From Lactifluus volemus (taxonomy: Eukaryota > Basidiomycota > Agaricomycetes > Russulales > Russulaceae), in contig WTXI01000324.1 of the NCBI GenBank assembly GCA_022376515.1, forward strand, positions 1 to 39,361: a stretch of DNA of 39,361 bases, read 5' to 3'. The stretch's first letter is position 1. The number at the start of each line of letters is the position of its first letter. A program made the position numbers and the translations under genes. Below the pieces are notes generated by a model. It was not told the DNA's origin. It worked only from the letters and a program-made list of their open reading frames with translations, and did not search any database. Positions 20,540 to 30,759 of the stretch are shown one piece after another.

Positions 20540-21395
20540 GTATTGGGGTGCCAAGTCGAAGTAGTGGATACACGGTCAGTGGCAGCACCATGATTCGTAT
20601 GGGTTGCTCTCAAATACCATGGTATCGTGTTATACTTCTTGTATTCTTTCTTGGTTAAGAAGGGTCGTCACGGTGAATAAAAAGGGGGAGGGGGGCCGGG
20701 AAGTCGTGAACGATGAACGTTATGAACCCCCAGGTATATCTATATATGAGTTGTGGTACGTACGGGGGTCGTTGTACACTCTAGCTGCCCTTGAAATCGT
20801 TCTTGGCTCTGGACCGGATATTTGCGCCACTCCACGCTCTAGGGAAAGGCGAATCAAGATTGAACGTTCTTCTATCTGTTGTTTTTGCTCATTTACATCC
20901 GTGGGTGCAGGCGGGTGGTGTGCTATGACATTACAAAGCATGCCAGTATGAAACAACATCGGTCTGTATTTGTCGCGCGCCATATCTAGGGAGTTGCCAT
21001 GAGCACTTGACTGTTTCGCTGGTAATAATTGGGAGAAAAAACAACGCACGCCAAAAGTGTCCATCTAGCAGGGCCGTACGTCACATTCGTGGCGCCTTGT
21101 GGGATGTTCGTACGTAGCGTTGGAGGACAGCGCTTGAAGTGATTGAAGGTGGCAAGGTATTGACCTGTCTGCGTGCATACTGTATAAATTCAGGTGTGTG
21201 TGAGGTGTGGAAAGGATCATAATGGTGACGACGGCGGTGATGATGTTATGACGAGGAAGGTGGGCGCCAGCGTCCATATCTGGATATAGGTCATCGCCCA
21301 AGGACGCCGCCACCGCCACGGGAATGGGGCATCCGCCGTCCAACATTGTTGTACACTCTTCGATTGCATCTACGTCATTACCCACCTCCCAGAAA
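20540..21395. other. Upstream region of the intact F-box gene
   Basis: No gene is supported. It matches arm A 9152-10,030 in inverted orientation, with many small differences and no conserved open frame on either strand, so it is most likely promoter and spacer sequence duplicated with the gene. Confidence 0.45.
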
Positions 21396-22938
21396 ATGCC
21401 TGGTTGCTGCTCTACCATAATCGATCCTCCCCTCATCAGAAGGCTTGGCCGATGTAAGCAGAACCGAATCATGATCGTTGTATCCCTGATCTATTCACAA
21501 ACTTGCAAATTAATAGGGTTCAATAGACGATCCTCACCTATCAATCCTCAACGGCGATGTGCTACTCCAGATATTTCATCTCTATCGGCTGGCAGAACCA
21601 GACGAATATGACAACGAAACTTGGATGGTTGTTGCTTGGTCCCACCAACGTTGGTGGTACAAGCTGGCACGTGTTTGTCGATTGTGGCGAAATATCATTC
21701 TTGAATCACCATCACGGCTCGACCTTCATCTCTACTGCACCAATGGTGTGCCCATAGCGGACATGCTTGCACATTCACCACCTCTACCACTCACCATCTG
21801 TTATGACGCTATGGATCGTGAGATAACAGCAGAGGATGAATCGGGTATATTACTCGCACTTTCGCATCGTGACCGCGTGCGTCACATTTACTTTCGGATG
21901 CCAAATGTGGGGAAGTTCGTCACAGTAATGAATGATCAATTCCCAATTCTGGAACGTGTGTATATAATTTCCCCGACCGAAATGGTCTTTCCTGTAACTT
22001 TTCAAGCCCCCAATCTACGCCATCTCCGACTATGGACGGCTTCGATTCCAATTGGATTACTTGCCACTACTGCCGCGGGACTCGTCACTCTCGTGCTTTC
22101 AGATATTCCGGCATCCGCCTATTTCCCTCCGAGTTATATTCTCACCCGACTTTCGCCTATGCTCCAGCTCGAGAGACTGACCATTATATTTCAATCCCCT
22201 CTTCCCAACAGTAATTTTGAAAGGCAATCAGGCCAGACCCCGGATATGATCACACTTCCCAGCTTACACCACTTTGTGTTCAAGGGCGTGAGCGCCTGTC
22301 TGGAGGGCCTCGTTGCTCGGATCAGCGCCCCTTCCCTCAACAAATGTCATGTCTATCTTTATAATCAGCTCTCCTTTACTTTTTTACGCCTCTTGCAGTT
22401 CATCCAAACATCTGAAAGCCTCACATTTAGCGCTGTCCAGGTAACTTTCGGTGCGCTTGCTGTTTCGTTACATGCGGTCCCGTGGACGTGGAACACTCCC
22501 TTGATGTTGCGGATCGGGCGCAGACATCTCTGCCGGCAGGTTGCGTCTGCAGTTCAATTCCTTGGCACACTTTCACCCGTACTTTCGATTGTCGAGCAAG
22601 TCACATTCAGCTACGAAGTCCACAAACAATCATCAGAATGGGACAACAATGTCGACCGCAGACAGTGGCGTGAACTACTTAGGCCATTCACAAACGCGAA
22701 GGCTATTCACGTGCAAGGCGATCTCGTCAGTCAAATGTTCGGCTCCTTACCATCTGCCGATGGAGAGCCACCCCTGGAGCTCCTTCCGAACCTTGAGGAA
22801 GTTGGATATTCTGGAGGAGGCGATGCTCGGGACGCAATTACCGCATTTCTCAATGAACGACAAGTAGCAGGCCACCCCGTCAGCCTGCGCTTGGTGGACA
22901 ATTCGATGTTCGACGAGCCTAAGGGCCCATATGCATGA
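21396..22938 (+). CDS. F-box-like/LRR-type protein, intact paralogue with one intron
   Basis: Exon 1 is 21,396-21,453 (MPGCCSTIIDPPLIRRLGR), intron 21,454-21,526 (GTAAGC...AATAG, CTGAT branch-like site inside), exon 2 21,527-22,938; product about 489 residues. The spliced junction reads DPHLSILNGDVLLQIFHLYRL, the F-box-like helix, then WWYKLARVCRLWRNII. LRR-like strands follow (PLPLTICYD, APNLRHLRLWTASIP, LITLPSLHHFVF-type spacing, ELLPNLEEVGYSG). No nuclear localisation signal or membrane segment is visible. The family is usually annotated as F-box-like in agarics, presumed adaptors that present targets to SCF ubiquitin ligase. A longer in-frame ATG at 21,324 exists, but 21,396 matches the paralogue. 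The unspliced frame would lack an ATG before the F-box, so the intron is needed. Confidence 0.8.
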
Positions 22939-23144
22939 GCGCTGCGACAACTTGAATGGATCTAATTGATGGATTGAGGTACGTCTCGACACAACTATCC
23001 ATATCTTAGTCGCGCTCACACTCGCATCTAATCTTCTATTCATGACGACCGCCAGGATCCTAGTCATCGATGAGATCGCAACAAAGCGGCCCAACTATCT
23101 TATCTCAGGCTTACTAGTAGTCTCCATATATAATTCGTCTCTCC
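22939..23144. other. Downstream flank of the F-box gene
   Basis: Bases to about 23,098 are duplicated at 1-157 (inverted) and read as 3' flank. After that I see no feature up to the end of the next, opposite-strand gene fragment. Confidence 0.5.
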
Positions 23145-23471
23145 TTATATGTTGTCCATCATTATTTCGCGTTTCGAGCACGGTGTCATTTCATTGCTAT
23201 TATTTACGTACACTCTATGACTGTTATGCCTACCAGCCTTGAAACGCTGCTCTTCATGCCCTTTGCTTGTGCGTAAGCCAGTCACCCCTCTTTTATTCAA
23301 ATGTTCAGCGTCATCGTCCTCACGGCCACAGAAAAAGTCAGCAGAGGGATAGAACTCATAGAAGCGGGCCATGGCTTCACCGCCCTGGGCTAAGCCTAGG
23401 AGGATGGGGAGGGAGAGGGAGAGGGAGAGGTCGATCGGGGCGTAGGATTTCTTGGCGCAGCCGCGGCGCTG
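23145..23471 (-). pseudogene. 3' end of an unrecognised gene cut off by LINE insertions
   Basis: The minus-strand frame is open from the LINE junction at 23,471: KKSYAPIDLSLSLSLPILLG, then AMARFYEFYPSADFFCGRED and DDAEHLN, ending at 23,145. I do not recognise the family. The segment with REDDDAEHLN is also present, slightly diverged, at about 20,345-20,405. LINE insertions separate it from any upstream exon. The first possible ATG in the remaining frame is in EAMARF (23,372). Whether the LINEs lie in an exon or an intron cannot be told, because the upstream part is not identified. Confidence 0.45.
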
Positions 23472-23558
23472 TTTTTTTTTTTTTTTTTTTTTTTGAATTG
23501 GGGTTTAGAGTCCCCGCATGCATTGCGACAAGACTAAGTTACTCTGTACAGGATATCT
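23472..23558 (-). mobile_element. 87-bp 5'-truncated LINE copy with 13-bp TSD
   Basis: T23 (23,472-23,494) followed by the last about 60 bp of the LINE-B family 3' UTR, nearly identical to the LINE-B end. AGCCGCGGCGCTG stands on both sides (23,459-23,471 and 23,559-23,571), a perfect 13-bp target-site duplication. This is an abortive reverse-transcription product of a LINE-B sibling. Confidence 0.9.
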
Positions 23559-23769
23559 AGCCGCGGCGCTGTTGTTTTTTTTTTTTTTTTTTTTTTTTTT
23601 TGAATTGGGGTTTAGAGTCCCCGCGTATATTGCGACAAGACTAAGTGACTCTGTACAAGGTACTATCCAAACGGAGACGCAGGTAAGGAAACAAGGTAAA
23701 CGAGAAGGGGAGAATGGAAGAGTATAATAAGAGGAGGTCAGAAAGGAGGGGGTGCGGCCGAGGCCGGAA

Positions 23770-26700
23770 TCATTCAAGGGGGTCAGGGCGGGGAGGGAGG
23801 GGCCGGAGGCCTTGTTGTGAGAGGAGTAGGAATTGGGCGAGACGGCGGCCACCTGCTTCGGTAGAGAAGAGGTACTGTGAGGAGAAACCCTCAATAGTGG
23901 AGGCACGATGGTCAGAGTGGAGGCGGCAGTCAAAGAGGACGTGGTTGATGGAGTAGCGGTGAATGGGGGCCGGTGTGGGTGGGCCTGAGTGAAGTGGTGA
24001 GAGTAAGGGTGTGAAGGGGACGTCGTTGCAGGGGCAGAAGGTGTTGTCTCCTGCCAGTGGCCGGAACTGGTCGCTGTAGTCTGCGAAGAAGGCGTGGTGA
24101 CTAAGGAGCTGTAGCCCGGACGTGAAGAGATGTCTGTTTTTGTGGGAGAGTAGTCCCCGCACAAACGGTGGAGGTTGGTTCGACGGGGTGTTGGGGCACG
24201 CGCGCCAGGCTTTGTGACCCGGCGTGCGAGGGAGCTCCCCAGAGGCGAGCTCCCTCCCCCATAAGTCGAAAGCAAGAGTAGAGGGGGGAACCGGTGGTTC
24301 GACCACCAAGGTAGGTTGCCATTCTCTAAGGAGGCGATCCAGTTCCTCTGACCCAGGGACACAAGCCCAAGATTCCTTGAAGAGCCGTAGCTCGACGGCG
24401 CGCTCTGGGGAAGGGTCCAAGAAAGAAGAAAGAGAAGACGTAAAGTAGGAGGCGAAAGAAAGAAAAGGGGACTTAACGGAAGTATTCATAAGATAAGGCA
24501 GCACCAATTTGTTTGGCAGGAGAATATAGAGAAAGCCCCCAGAAGGGAGCGAGAGGAAAAAATTGAGGCCCTGCGAGAGGGCCTTAAGGAGTGACCATCT
24601 ACGGTCCGTGTCCACCGACACCCCCGCCTGCAACAGCCTCTCCCCACTGTAAAGTAAGAAGGCATGTCCGTAAGAGTCAGGGGTGGGGATAGGAAGGGAT
24701 CTAACGTAAAGGCAGTGGGCAAGAGGAGGGGGTTTAGTGATGAGGGAACGAGTGAGAGAGTGCACCTCCTTAGGGGAGGAGGCATAGGAAGTGAAGCCCT
24801 GGTGTGACCAGGTAGGTGAGTACGGGAGGGAAGGGTACGAGAAAGAAAAGAACGGGGGGGTTCTGGATTTGACTAAAGACCAGAGGTTCGTAAGGGGAAG
24901 GAAGGTGGAGTGCCATCGTGAGATGGGGTTGGACCAGACCGACGTAAGTAGAGGAGAAGATGGGGGAAGCGATGAGAGGCGGGTGATGTACTGGGTCCTG
25001 AGCTTAAGCAGGGTGTATCGTACAGGTGGGATGCTAAGTAAGTGGTGGAGCGGGGCAGTAGGAGTAGTACGGAAGGCGCCGCTGAGGCGGCGGCAGGCTT
25101 GGTTCTGTGCCACCTGAAGGGGCTGAACCAAGCCTTTCTGTTTGACGTCAGTGAACCAAATGGGAGAACCGTACGTGAGAACTGGAAGAATTACCGCGAG
25201 GTAGACTTTACGCCAGTTAGCGAAGTCCAAACCCCGAACAGAGTTGCCGAGGACCCCCAGGGCCGCAAGGGAGGAGCGGGCCCTGGAGGCCATGATGGAG
25301 ACGTGTTCTTTCCACGAAAGCGTGGGGTTGAAGTAGATGCCGAGGTAGCGAACCACCTTGGAGGAGTTGACTGAGTACTCACCGTTGGAGGGATCCCGGA
25401 GAGCGAGGCGAGTTAGATGAGGGCCAAAGTGGCGTTCGACATGGCGGGTGCGGAAAATCATGAATTCCGTCTTCTCCAGGTCGAGCCGGAGCCCCACATC
25501 AAATAGCCAGGAAGCTGCTTGCTCGTACAAACGCGCGGCCTTCGACGCCGCAGAGCGGTACGTTTCCCCGCTGGCAGTGATGCAGCCGTCGTCAACATAT
25601 AACTGGAAGGAAGTGAAGGGGGAGGGGTCCGAGGAGTTAAGGAGAGTGAGGAGGGGCGCCGTATAAATAGCCGAAAGGATGGGCGAGAGGGGCGAGCCTT
25701 GGGGGGTGCTGTAAGAGAGTGACTGGGGGTCATGCGTGTAACCATTAAAAGAAAGTGAGGCTGTCCGATCGGAAAGGAAGGAGAGGGTCCATTGGACTAG
25801 GGGCTGTGGAAAGCCGTAAATGTGAAGGAGGTGTGCAACCCGGGCGGGGTTCAGGTTGTCAAAGAAGCCCTGGATGTCGAAGAAGATGGTCACAGCAACG
25901 TGTCCGGCCTTGAGGCAAGATTGGGCTAGATGGGCCAAGTGTCCGGCGCCATCAACGGCGCTGCTGTAGTCCCGGGAGCCAAACTGGAGGGGGGGAAGGA
26001 TGCGATAAATGTTAAGGTCGGCTAGGAGGCGTTTGGCTACTATCTTCTCCAAGAGTTTGCCAGCACATTCAAGGAGGCTGATGGGTCTGTATGCCTTAGC
26101 CAGAGAGTAATCCGGCTTGCCCGGTTTGTGGAGGACGACAACCCGGGCCGCCTTCCAAGGGTGGACTCCAAGGGAGAGAGCAGCCGAGAAGAGAGTAATG
26201 AAGCGTGATGGGGAAGCGGTGAAGGCCCATTTAAGAAGTTTGTAGCCGATGCCGCTAGGGCCGGGAGCCGATTTGTTGGAGGTGGGCGCCAGCGCCGAAC
26301 GAATTTCAGAAAGAGTGACAGGGCCATGATGCCGGACGGGTAAAGGAGGGGGGTCCGAAGGGAGTGTGACCGCCTTCCCTGGGGGAAGGGGCGGAAAAAA
26401 CCGAGATTGGAGGATGGTTGCCATGGCAGGTGGGTCGGCAGTTAAGGAGCGTGTGGCAGAGTCAAGAAGAGGGGGGATTAGAGAAACCGAGTGGCCATGC
26501 TGCCAACGGGCAGCCTTCCAGAGGTTATCCGGAGAGCAGTGGTCGAGGAAATCGTGGGTGGCGTCGCGCTTGGCCTTTGTAATGGTGGTACGGAGGGCAT
26601 GGTAAAGAGGTGCGCGAAGAGGAGGTGGGGCCTGCTTCCAGAGAGCGAGGGCGGCAGAGCACTCCTGGTTCCACCACCGGGCTCCTCGGGGGTCCGGGGT

Positions 26701-27642
26701 CGAGCGGCGATCGAAGAAGTCGGAGCAAACTGTGTCGATGTCCTGCAAGAGGCGATCGGCTTCTCTGAAAAGATCGGTTTCAGAAGTGATCGGGAGAGTG
26801 ATCGGGAGGGCACGGAAGGTGTGTTGCCAGGTGTCTTCCATGTCATCGATCACTTTGAATCCCAGGAGGTCCCGGGTAGGGGGGGGAGGAAGGGGAGAGT
26901 GAAGAGAGAGAGTGGTGGAGAGAGCGGCATGGTCGGAGTGAAGGGAGAGATCGAAAGAGACAGTGATAGGGGAGAGATCGAGGGAGGCGGCAGCCAGGGA
27001 GTTAACGAGGAAGAGATCGAGTACGGAAGGTTCATGTCCTGGGGGTCCCCTCCAGGTAGGCGTATCGAGAGGGTTCAGGCAGGTGAGGTCCTGTGACATT
27101 ATCCAGTCCTCTAGGAGGGGGCCCCAGGAGGAGAGAGCGTGTCCAGGGGGCGACCACATGGCGCTGTGGGTGTTGAAGTCGCCTACGACCAGGGTGGGAA
27201 CCGTGCTGTCAACGGAGGAGGAGAGGAGGCCGTGGAGGCCGTGCCCATGATCTGGGACGGAGTGATAGAAGTTGTAGAGACGAAAAGAGGGTGCGGAAAT
27301 GAACGTGAAGTCGACGGCCATGCCAGAATGGGAAGAGAGGCCATCGATCGATCGGAGGATCGGAGAACAGACGGACATGAGAGAGTGATGGACGTAAAGG
27401 AGGGTCTTGGCGTGTTGGCCAGGTGTGAGAATAGGGCTCAGACAAGTCCATTTGTCATTGGCAGCCCCCCCAAGAACTGGGAGGCCTACGGGGTCAGAGT
27501 CGGAGCGAGAAGTGGAAATGTGTCCGAACCAGGGCTCCTGGACGGCGAGGATGTGGTGATCAGAAGATTGGAGGAGGGCATGCATCATGTGATTGCGGCG
27601 GCGCATGTTCACCGACAATATCTTAATATGGTCTAGAGACAT
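23770..27642 (-). CDS. LINE-B ORF2: intact APE endonuclease-reverse transcriptase
   Basis: 1290 residues without a break. Endonuclease: KILSVNMRRRN, QEPWFGH, VVGDFNTHS and the SDHAALST end motif. Reverse transcriptase: KAYRPISLLECAGKLLEKI, FFDIQGFFDN, STPQGSPLSPILSAIY, YVDD (catalytic Asp pair, codons 25,599-25,588, about residue 682), then RYLGIYFNP. A later YSGERLLQAGVSVDTD stretch sits where RNase H occurs in related LINEs but lacks a clear acidic tetrad. The C-terminus has a CPCN and HVLFDCRL metal-binding pattern. ATG at 27,642 was chosen because it overlaps the ORF1b stop and matches LINE-A; the open frame begins upstream at 27,678 without support. It makes the nick and the cDNA during target-primed reverse transcription. 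Confidence 0.92.
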   Translation of the reverse strand: MSLDHIKILSVNMRRRNHMMHALLQSSDHHILAVQEPWFGHISTSRSDSDPVGLPVLGGAANDKWTCLSPILTPGQHAKTLLYVHHSLMSVCSPILRSIDGLSSHSGMAVDFTFISAPSFRLYNFYHSVPDHGHGLHGLLSSSVDSTVPTLVVGDFNTHSAMWSPPGHALSSWGPLLEDWIMSQDLTCLNPLDTPTWRGPPGHEPSVLDLFLVNSLAAASLDLSPITVSFDLSLHSDHAALSTTLSLHSPLPPPPTRDLLGFKVIDDMEDTWQHTFRALPITLPITSETDLFREADRLLQDIDTVCSDFFDRRSTPDPRGARWWNQECSAALALWKQAPPPLRAPLYHALRTTITKAKRDATHDFLDHCSPDNLWKAARWQHGHSVSLIPPLLDSATRSLTADPPAMATILQSRFFPPLPPGKAVTLPSDPPPLPVRHHGPVTLSEIRSALAPTSNKSAPGPSGIGYKLLKWAFTASPSRFITLFSAALSLGVHPWKAARVVVLHKPGKPDYSLAKAYRPISLLECAGKLLEKIVAKRLLADLNIYRILPPLQFGSRDYSSAVDGAGHLAHLAQSCLKAGHVAVTIFFDIQGFFDNLNPARVAHLLHIYGFPQPLVQWTLSFLSDRTASLSFNGYTHDPQSLSYSTPQGSPLSPILSAIYTAPLLTLLNSSDPSPFTSFQLYVDDGCITASGETYRSAASKAARLYEQAASWLFDVGLRLDLEKTEFMIFRTRHVERHFGPHLTRLALRDPSNGEYSVNSSKVVRYLGIYFNPTLSWKEHVSIMASRARSSLAALGVLGNSVRGLDFANWRKVYLAVILPVLTYGSPIWFTDVKQKGLVQPLQVAQNQACRRLSGAFRTTPTAPLHHLLSIPPVRYTLLKLRTQYITRLSSLPPSSPLLTSVWSNPISRWHSTFLPLTNLWSLVKSRTPPFFSFSYPSLPYSPTWSHQGFTSYASSPKEVHSLTRSLITKPPPLAHCLYVRSLPIPTPDSYGHAFLLYSGERLLQAGVSVDTDRRWSLLKALSQGLNFFLSLPSGGFLYILLPNKLVLPYLMNTSVKSPFLSFASYFTSSLSSFLDPSPERAVELRLFKESWACVPGSEELDRLLREWQPTLVVEPPVPPSTLAFDLWGRELASGELPRTPGHKAWRACPNTPSNQPPPFVRGLLSHKNRHLFTSGLQLLSHHAFFADYSDQFRPLAGDNTFCPCNDVPFTPLLSPLHSGPPTPAPIHRYSINHVLFDCRLHSDHRASTIEGFSSQYLFSTEAGGRRLAQFLLLSQQGLRPLPPRPDPLE

Positions 27643-28919
27643 TGTCGACGGGCAGCCGCACGTTCGAATTTGAGCCAACGTTGTTCCTCTGGCGACAAAG
27701 CAACAAGTTCGGAGGGGGAAGGGCCGTCTGGCCGAGAGGCAAGGGCTAGGACATGGGCCGGGAAGTTGGATGAGTCAATCGGGTTGATGTCATGGAAGAT
27801 CGGGATAGGGCGGGGTCTGGAGATAGCAGAAACCGGTGCGGCTTCCGGCAGGGCATGTGAGGTGATAGGCACGGGCGAGGCCGGGGGTGGGGCTCTTTTG
27901 TTATCGGGGGGAGTCGGGAGACGGTAGGCGGCGCGGAGAGGGCAAGAAACGTCAAGGGCGGAGTGTCCAACCGGTGAGGGGCCTTTCCCGGACTTCCGCT
28001 TGGTCCGGGCGCAGTTGAGACAGGTAGACTCGCAGTGACAAGTGGAGGGCTCCTTGTGTGAATGGAGGTTGGGGCATAGGTTGGCATGTTGTTCAAGAGG
28101 GTGGGGGCCGCCACAGCAGGGGCAGATGGTTTTGTTTTCGGGAATGCGGCAACGTACGGCCTGGTGGCCTAACGCCCAGCAGCGGTTGCATTGCTGGAGG
28201 GTAGGTCGGGCCTCAAAGCGTTGCGCAGTGGTCTGTTGGCCGAAGAGAGCAGGGGGAGAACGTATGAGTGAGGGGACGGTTTTCCCGTCGGGGTCAACGA
28301 GACTGAGTAAGACGGAGGAATGGCGAGCGAAGAAGTCGATATCTTTCTTGAGCCACCGGGGGGCAGCAAGGAATGTTATGCCGGAGCAAACAGGGTTGGA
28401 TTCCAGTTCACGGCGAAGGTCTTGTTCAGAAGGGAGGTCGCCATTCTCGTCTCGGATGGTCGGGACTCCGTTGAGGAGGACCCGGACCAAGCCTTTCTGT
28501 GGGGCGAGGAGGCAAGGCGGGAAGGGATCAGTGAGGACTTTCCGGAGGCGGAAGATTGCCTCCATGGGGGGCGAACCAGCAAAGGTGAGGACGAAGTTGT
28601 GTGAGTTGGGGCCTTGCCAGCGCCCGGCCAGGAGGGAGACACCATCAGCGGGCACCGTGGACTGACGGATGGCTCTCTGGAGGTCCCTGGTGATTGTCCC
28701 TTGGTCTCCCCTCGCGGGTTCCTGCAGGAGGACAGGGGAGGTGCGAATAAGCAAGTAGTCGGTGGTGAGGGAAGGGGAGGGGGTCTTATTGGGTTGGGGT
28801 TTCTGTGTAACAGGTTTGGTAAGATAAAGATCGATGATGGCGGGGGCCGTGAGATTAGCATTGGTCAGTTTTTTCCCCCACTTGGCGTGGTAAGCGGCCA
28901 GGAGCTGGGGGCGAGACAT
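27633..28919 (-). CDS. LINE-B ORF1b: zinc-knuckle nucleic-acid-binding protein
   Basis: An intact frame of 428 residues from ATG (MSRPQLLAAYHAKWG), preceded in frame by LTKDELLK. It has a SAP-like helical start, NSHNFVLTFAGSPPMEAIF in the middle, and three cysteine clusters: CNRCWALGHQAVRC, CPCCGGPHPLEQH and CHCESTCLNC. Such proteins coat element RNA and take part in forming the retrotransposition particle. The stop TAG lies inside the ORF2 start region (ATGTCTCTAG, 27,642-27,633), so ORF2 is probably made by reinitiation. Upstream coding and ORF1a are linked by a -1 shift at C8. Confidence 0.85.
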   Translation of the reverse strand: MSRPQLLAAYHAKWGKKLTNANLTAPAIIDLYLTKPVTQKPQPNKTPSPSLTTDYLLIRTSPVLLQEPARGDQGTITRDLQRAIRQSTVPADGVSLLAGRWQGPNSHNFVLTFAGSPPMEAIFRLRKVLTDPFPPCLLAPQKGLVRVLLNGVPTIRDENGDLPSEQDLRRELESNPVCSGITFLAAPRWLKKDIDFFARHSSVLLSLVDPDGKTVPSLIRSPPALFGQQTTAQRFEARPTLQQCNRCWALGHQAVRCRIPENKTICPCCGGPHPLEQHANLCPNLHSHKEPSTCHCESTCLNCARTKRKSGKGPSPVGHSALDVSCPLRAAYRLPTPPDNKRAPPPASPVPITSHALPEAAPVSAISRPRPIPIFHDINPIDSSNFPAHVLALASRPDGPSPSELVALSPEEQRWLKFERAAARRQCL

Positions 28920-30759
28920 CTTGAGAAGTTCGTCCTTAGTGAGGACAGAGGAGGGGGGGGAGACTGTGATGACGGGACGGGAGGGCTTGAGTGGCGTGTA
29001 GCAGGTCGCGGGTTGGCAGGTTGCTTGCCTTTCCTTTTTCGACTGTTATGGGCAGCGACGGTCCAAGGGCCGGTGGGGGAGTGGGCGTCGTCTGGGGGTG
29101 GTGGCGGCGGGTTAGGGACTGAGACAGGTGGGAGGGTCATCGGGGGTGCCGACGGGGGAGCGACGGGGAGGAGAGGAGGAAAAGAGGGATCATCGATGCG
29201 TGCGACAGGGGGAGGAGAGGGGCCGTCCCAACCGGTGGGTTGGGGGAGGGTAGGCATGGCTGTGGAAGGGGGTTCCCCATAATCCATATCGAAGTCCTGA
29301 CCGAAGTCAGGGTAGCCCTCCAGCGCTTCTACTCTGAAGTCAAGGTTCTTCACCTTGGATGAGAGCGACGAGAGGTGAGCCATGATTTCGGAGAGGCCTG
29401 GCACAGATGAGGTTGGAGGGAGGGAAACAGGAGGGTCTGTAGAGAGAGGGGCCGAAGGGAGGGGTTGAATGGGTTGTACGGTTAAGGTCTGGTCAGGGGA
29501 GGCTGGAGGAATTCCCGGCCCCGGGAGAAAAAGAGCAGGGGGTTCGTCCGGGGGGCAGATGGGAGACACCTGAGGGGTTCGGTTGGGGGAGGGGTGGGCA
29601 GATTGGGCCCGGGATGGGGGGCGTGCGAGGGGGTCAACGCGATGGGTCTTACGAGAGGATTTAGCAGCAGATTTCGGAGGAGGGGGCAGTGCCTGGACTG
29701 CAGCAATGCGGGCCGCCTCCTTGGCCTCCTGGGCCTCAATACGGAGTTGTTGTTTGTACGCAAGGAAATCAGCGTCCATCTGTTGTCGGAGGGAAGCACG
29801 GTAAGCTTCGTATTCCTCGGAGAGTTCGCGTGATGCCTGCGCCTGTAGACGGGCGAATTCATCTTTGTGAAGGGCAGTGACCTGGGCCCGTGCATCATCA
29901 AGGGATTCCCGGGTAAGAGAGGCGATAGTGGTGCGGCGTTCCTCCTCCGCGAGAGAGGGGATCACGTAATCAGAGATGTGTCGGGCCATGTCTTTGACCC
30001 AGGAGTTGAGTTCGGGGTGGGAGGTGTCAGAGGGGAGTCCGAGGACATGCCCTATCAAGGAGGCTTTAATTTCCGCGAGTTGATCGGTGACCCAGCAATC
30101 GGCTAGCTGGGAGAGGTCACGGTGAGCGGCATTAAAAACGGATGTGTGGGCGATCTGGACGTCGTGGCCACAGGACATGAGGGCAGCTTGGAAACGTTGT
30201 TCTACCGAGGCCGTCTCGCAGTTCTCGAGGCAGCGCATGCACAAGGACCAGTGGGCAGGGTCAGTGCTGAAGGTGGAAAAGAAAGAATCAATTGCTCGGA
30301 TCCCAGCGGCGGTAGCAATCACCGAGGATTCCAGTTCGGGGGAGGGATGGGGGAGGGGTGAGTGTCACTGGGGTTGTCAGGGTCAAGGGTCATGCAAGAG
30401 CGGCGCAAGCCCCCGTGAATTTGGAGGATGATACTGGCTGCGACACGGAACCAGAGCTCTCTGGGGATGGCCGAATCCGCGGGGGAGGAGGGGATGGTGA
30501 AGCCGTGGCTGAAGAATTCCCCAAGGCGTTCGAGAGCCGCCCGGGTAACGCTGCCATTGGCGGTCGCGTCGAAAAAGGAGGAAGGAGGGGTAGGGAGGAG
30601 GTCTATAGTGAAGGAGGGGAGGGAAGCAGCTCCGGTGACGAGGTGCACATCCCTGAGGCCAGGAGGGACAGGGACAGGCAGGGAAGGGTGAGAAGGAGTG
30701 TAAGGAACGGGGAGAGCGGGGGGTTCCCCAGAGGAAGGAGGTGGGACAACGGGGTCCAT
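28865..30759 (-). pseudogene. LINE-B ORF1a: proline-rich Gag-like protein (one frameshift)
   Basis: ATG at 30,759 (MDPVVPPPSS) matches the LINE-A start. The N-terminal frame runs to about 30,319 and then continues one base off as IDSFFSTFSTDPAHWSLCMR, homologous to LINE-A; the shift lies near a C5 run at about 30,330. The middle has the same helical, charged region (EYEAYRASLRQQMDADFLAY) and KSAAKSSRKTHRVDPLARP, then Pro-rich sequence. The frame ends at 28,865, but real coding leaves it at the C8 run near 28,953-28,960, after SSQSPPPP, to join ORF1b. Confidence 0.75.

Larger units (their letters stand above)
20405..23098. repeat. Arm B of the inverted segmental duplication
   Basis: Plus-strand counterpart of arm A. 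It holds the intact F-box-like gene, about 1 kb of shared upstream sequence and about 160 bp of shared downstream sequence (GATCCTAGTCATCGATGAGA at about 23,056 matches the complement of about 23-42). Between the arms lie about 10.2 kb with the protease and STAND genes. The arm boundary at 20,405 is approximate. Confidence 0.85.

Noticed and set aside
762..23571. GGCGCTG shared by the LINE-A target and the LINE-B/C target as a sequence-specific insertion site
   Set aside because: The elements lie in opposite orientation relative to the motif, so the nick would fall on different strands; probably coincidence.
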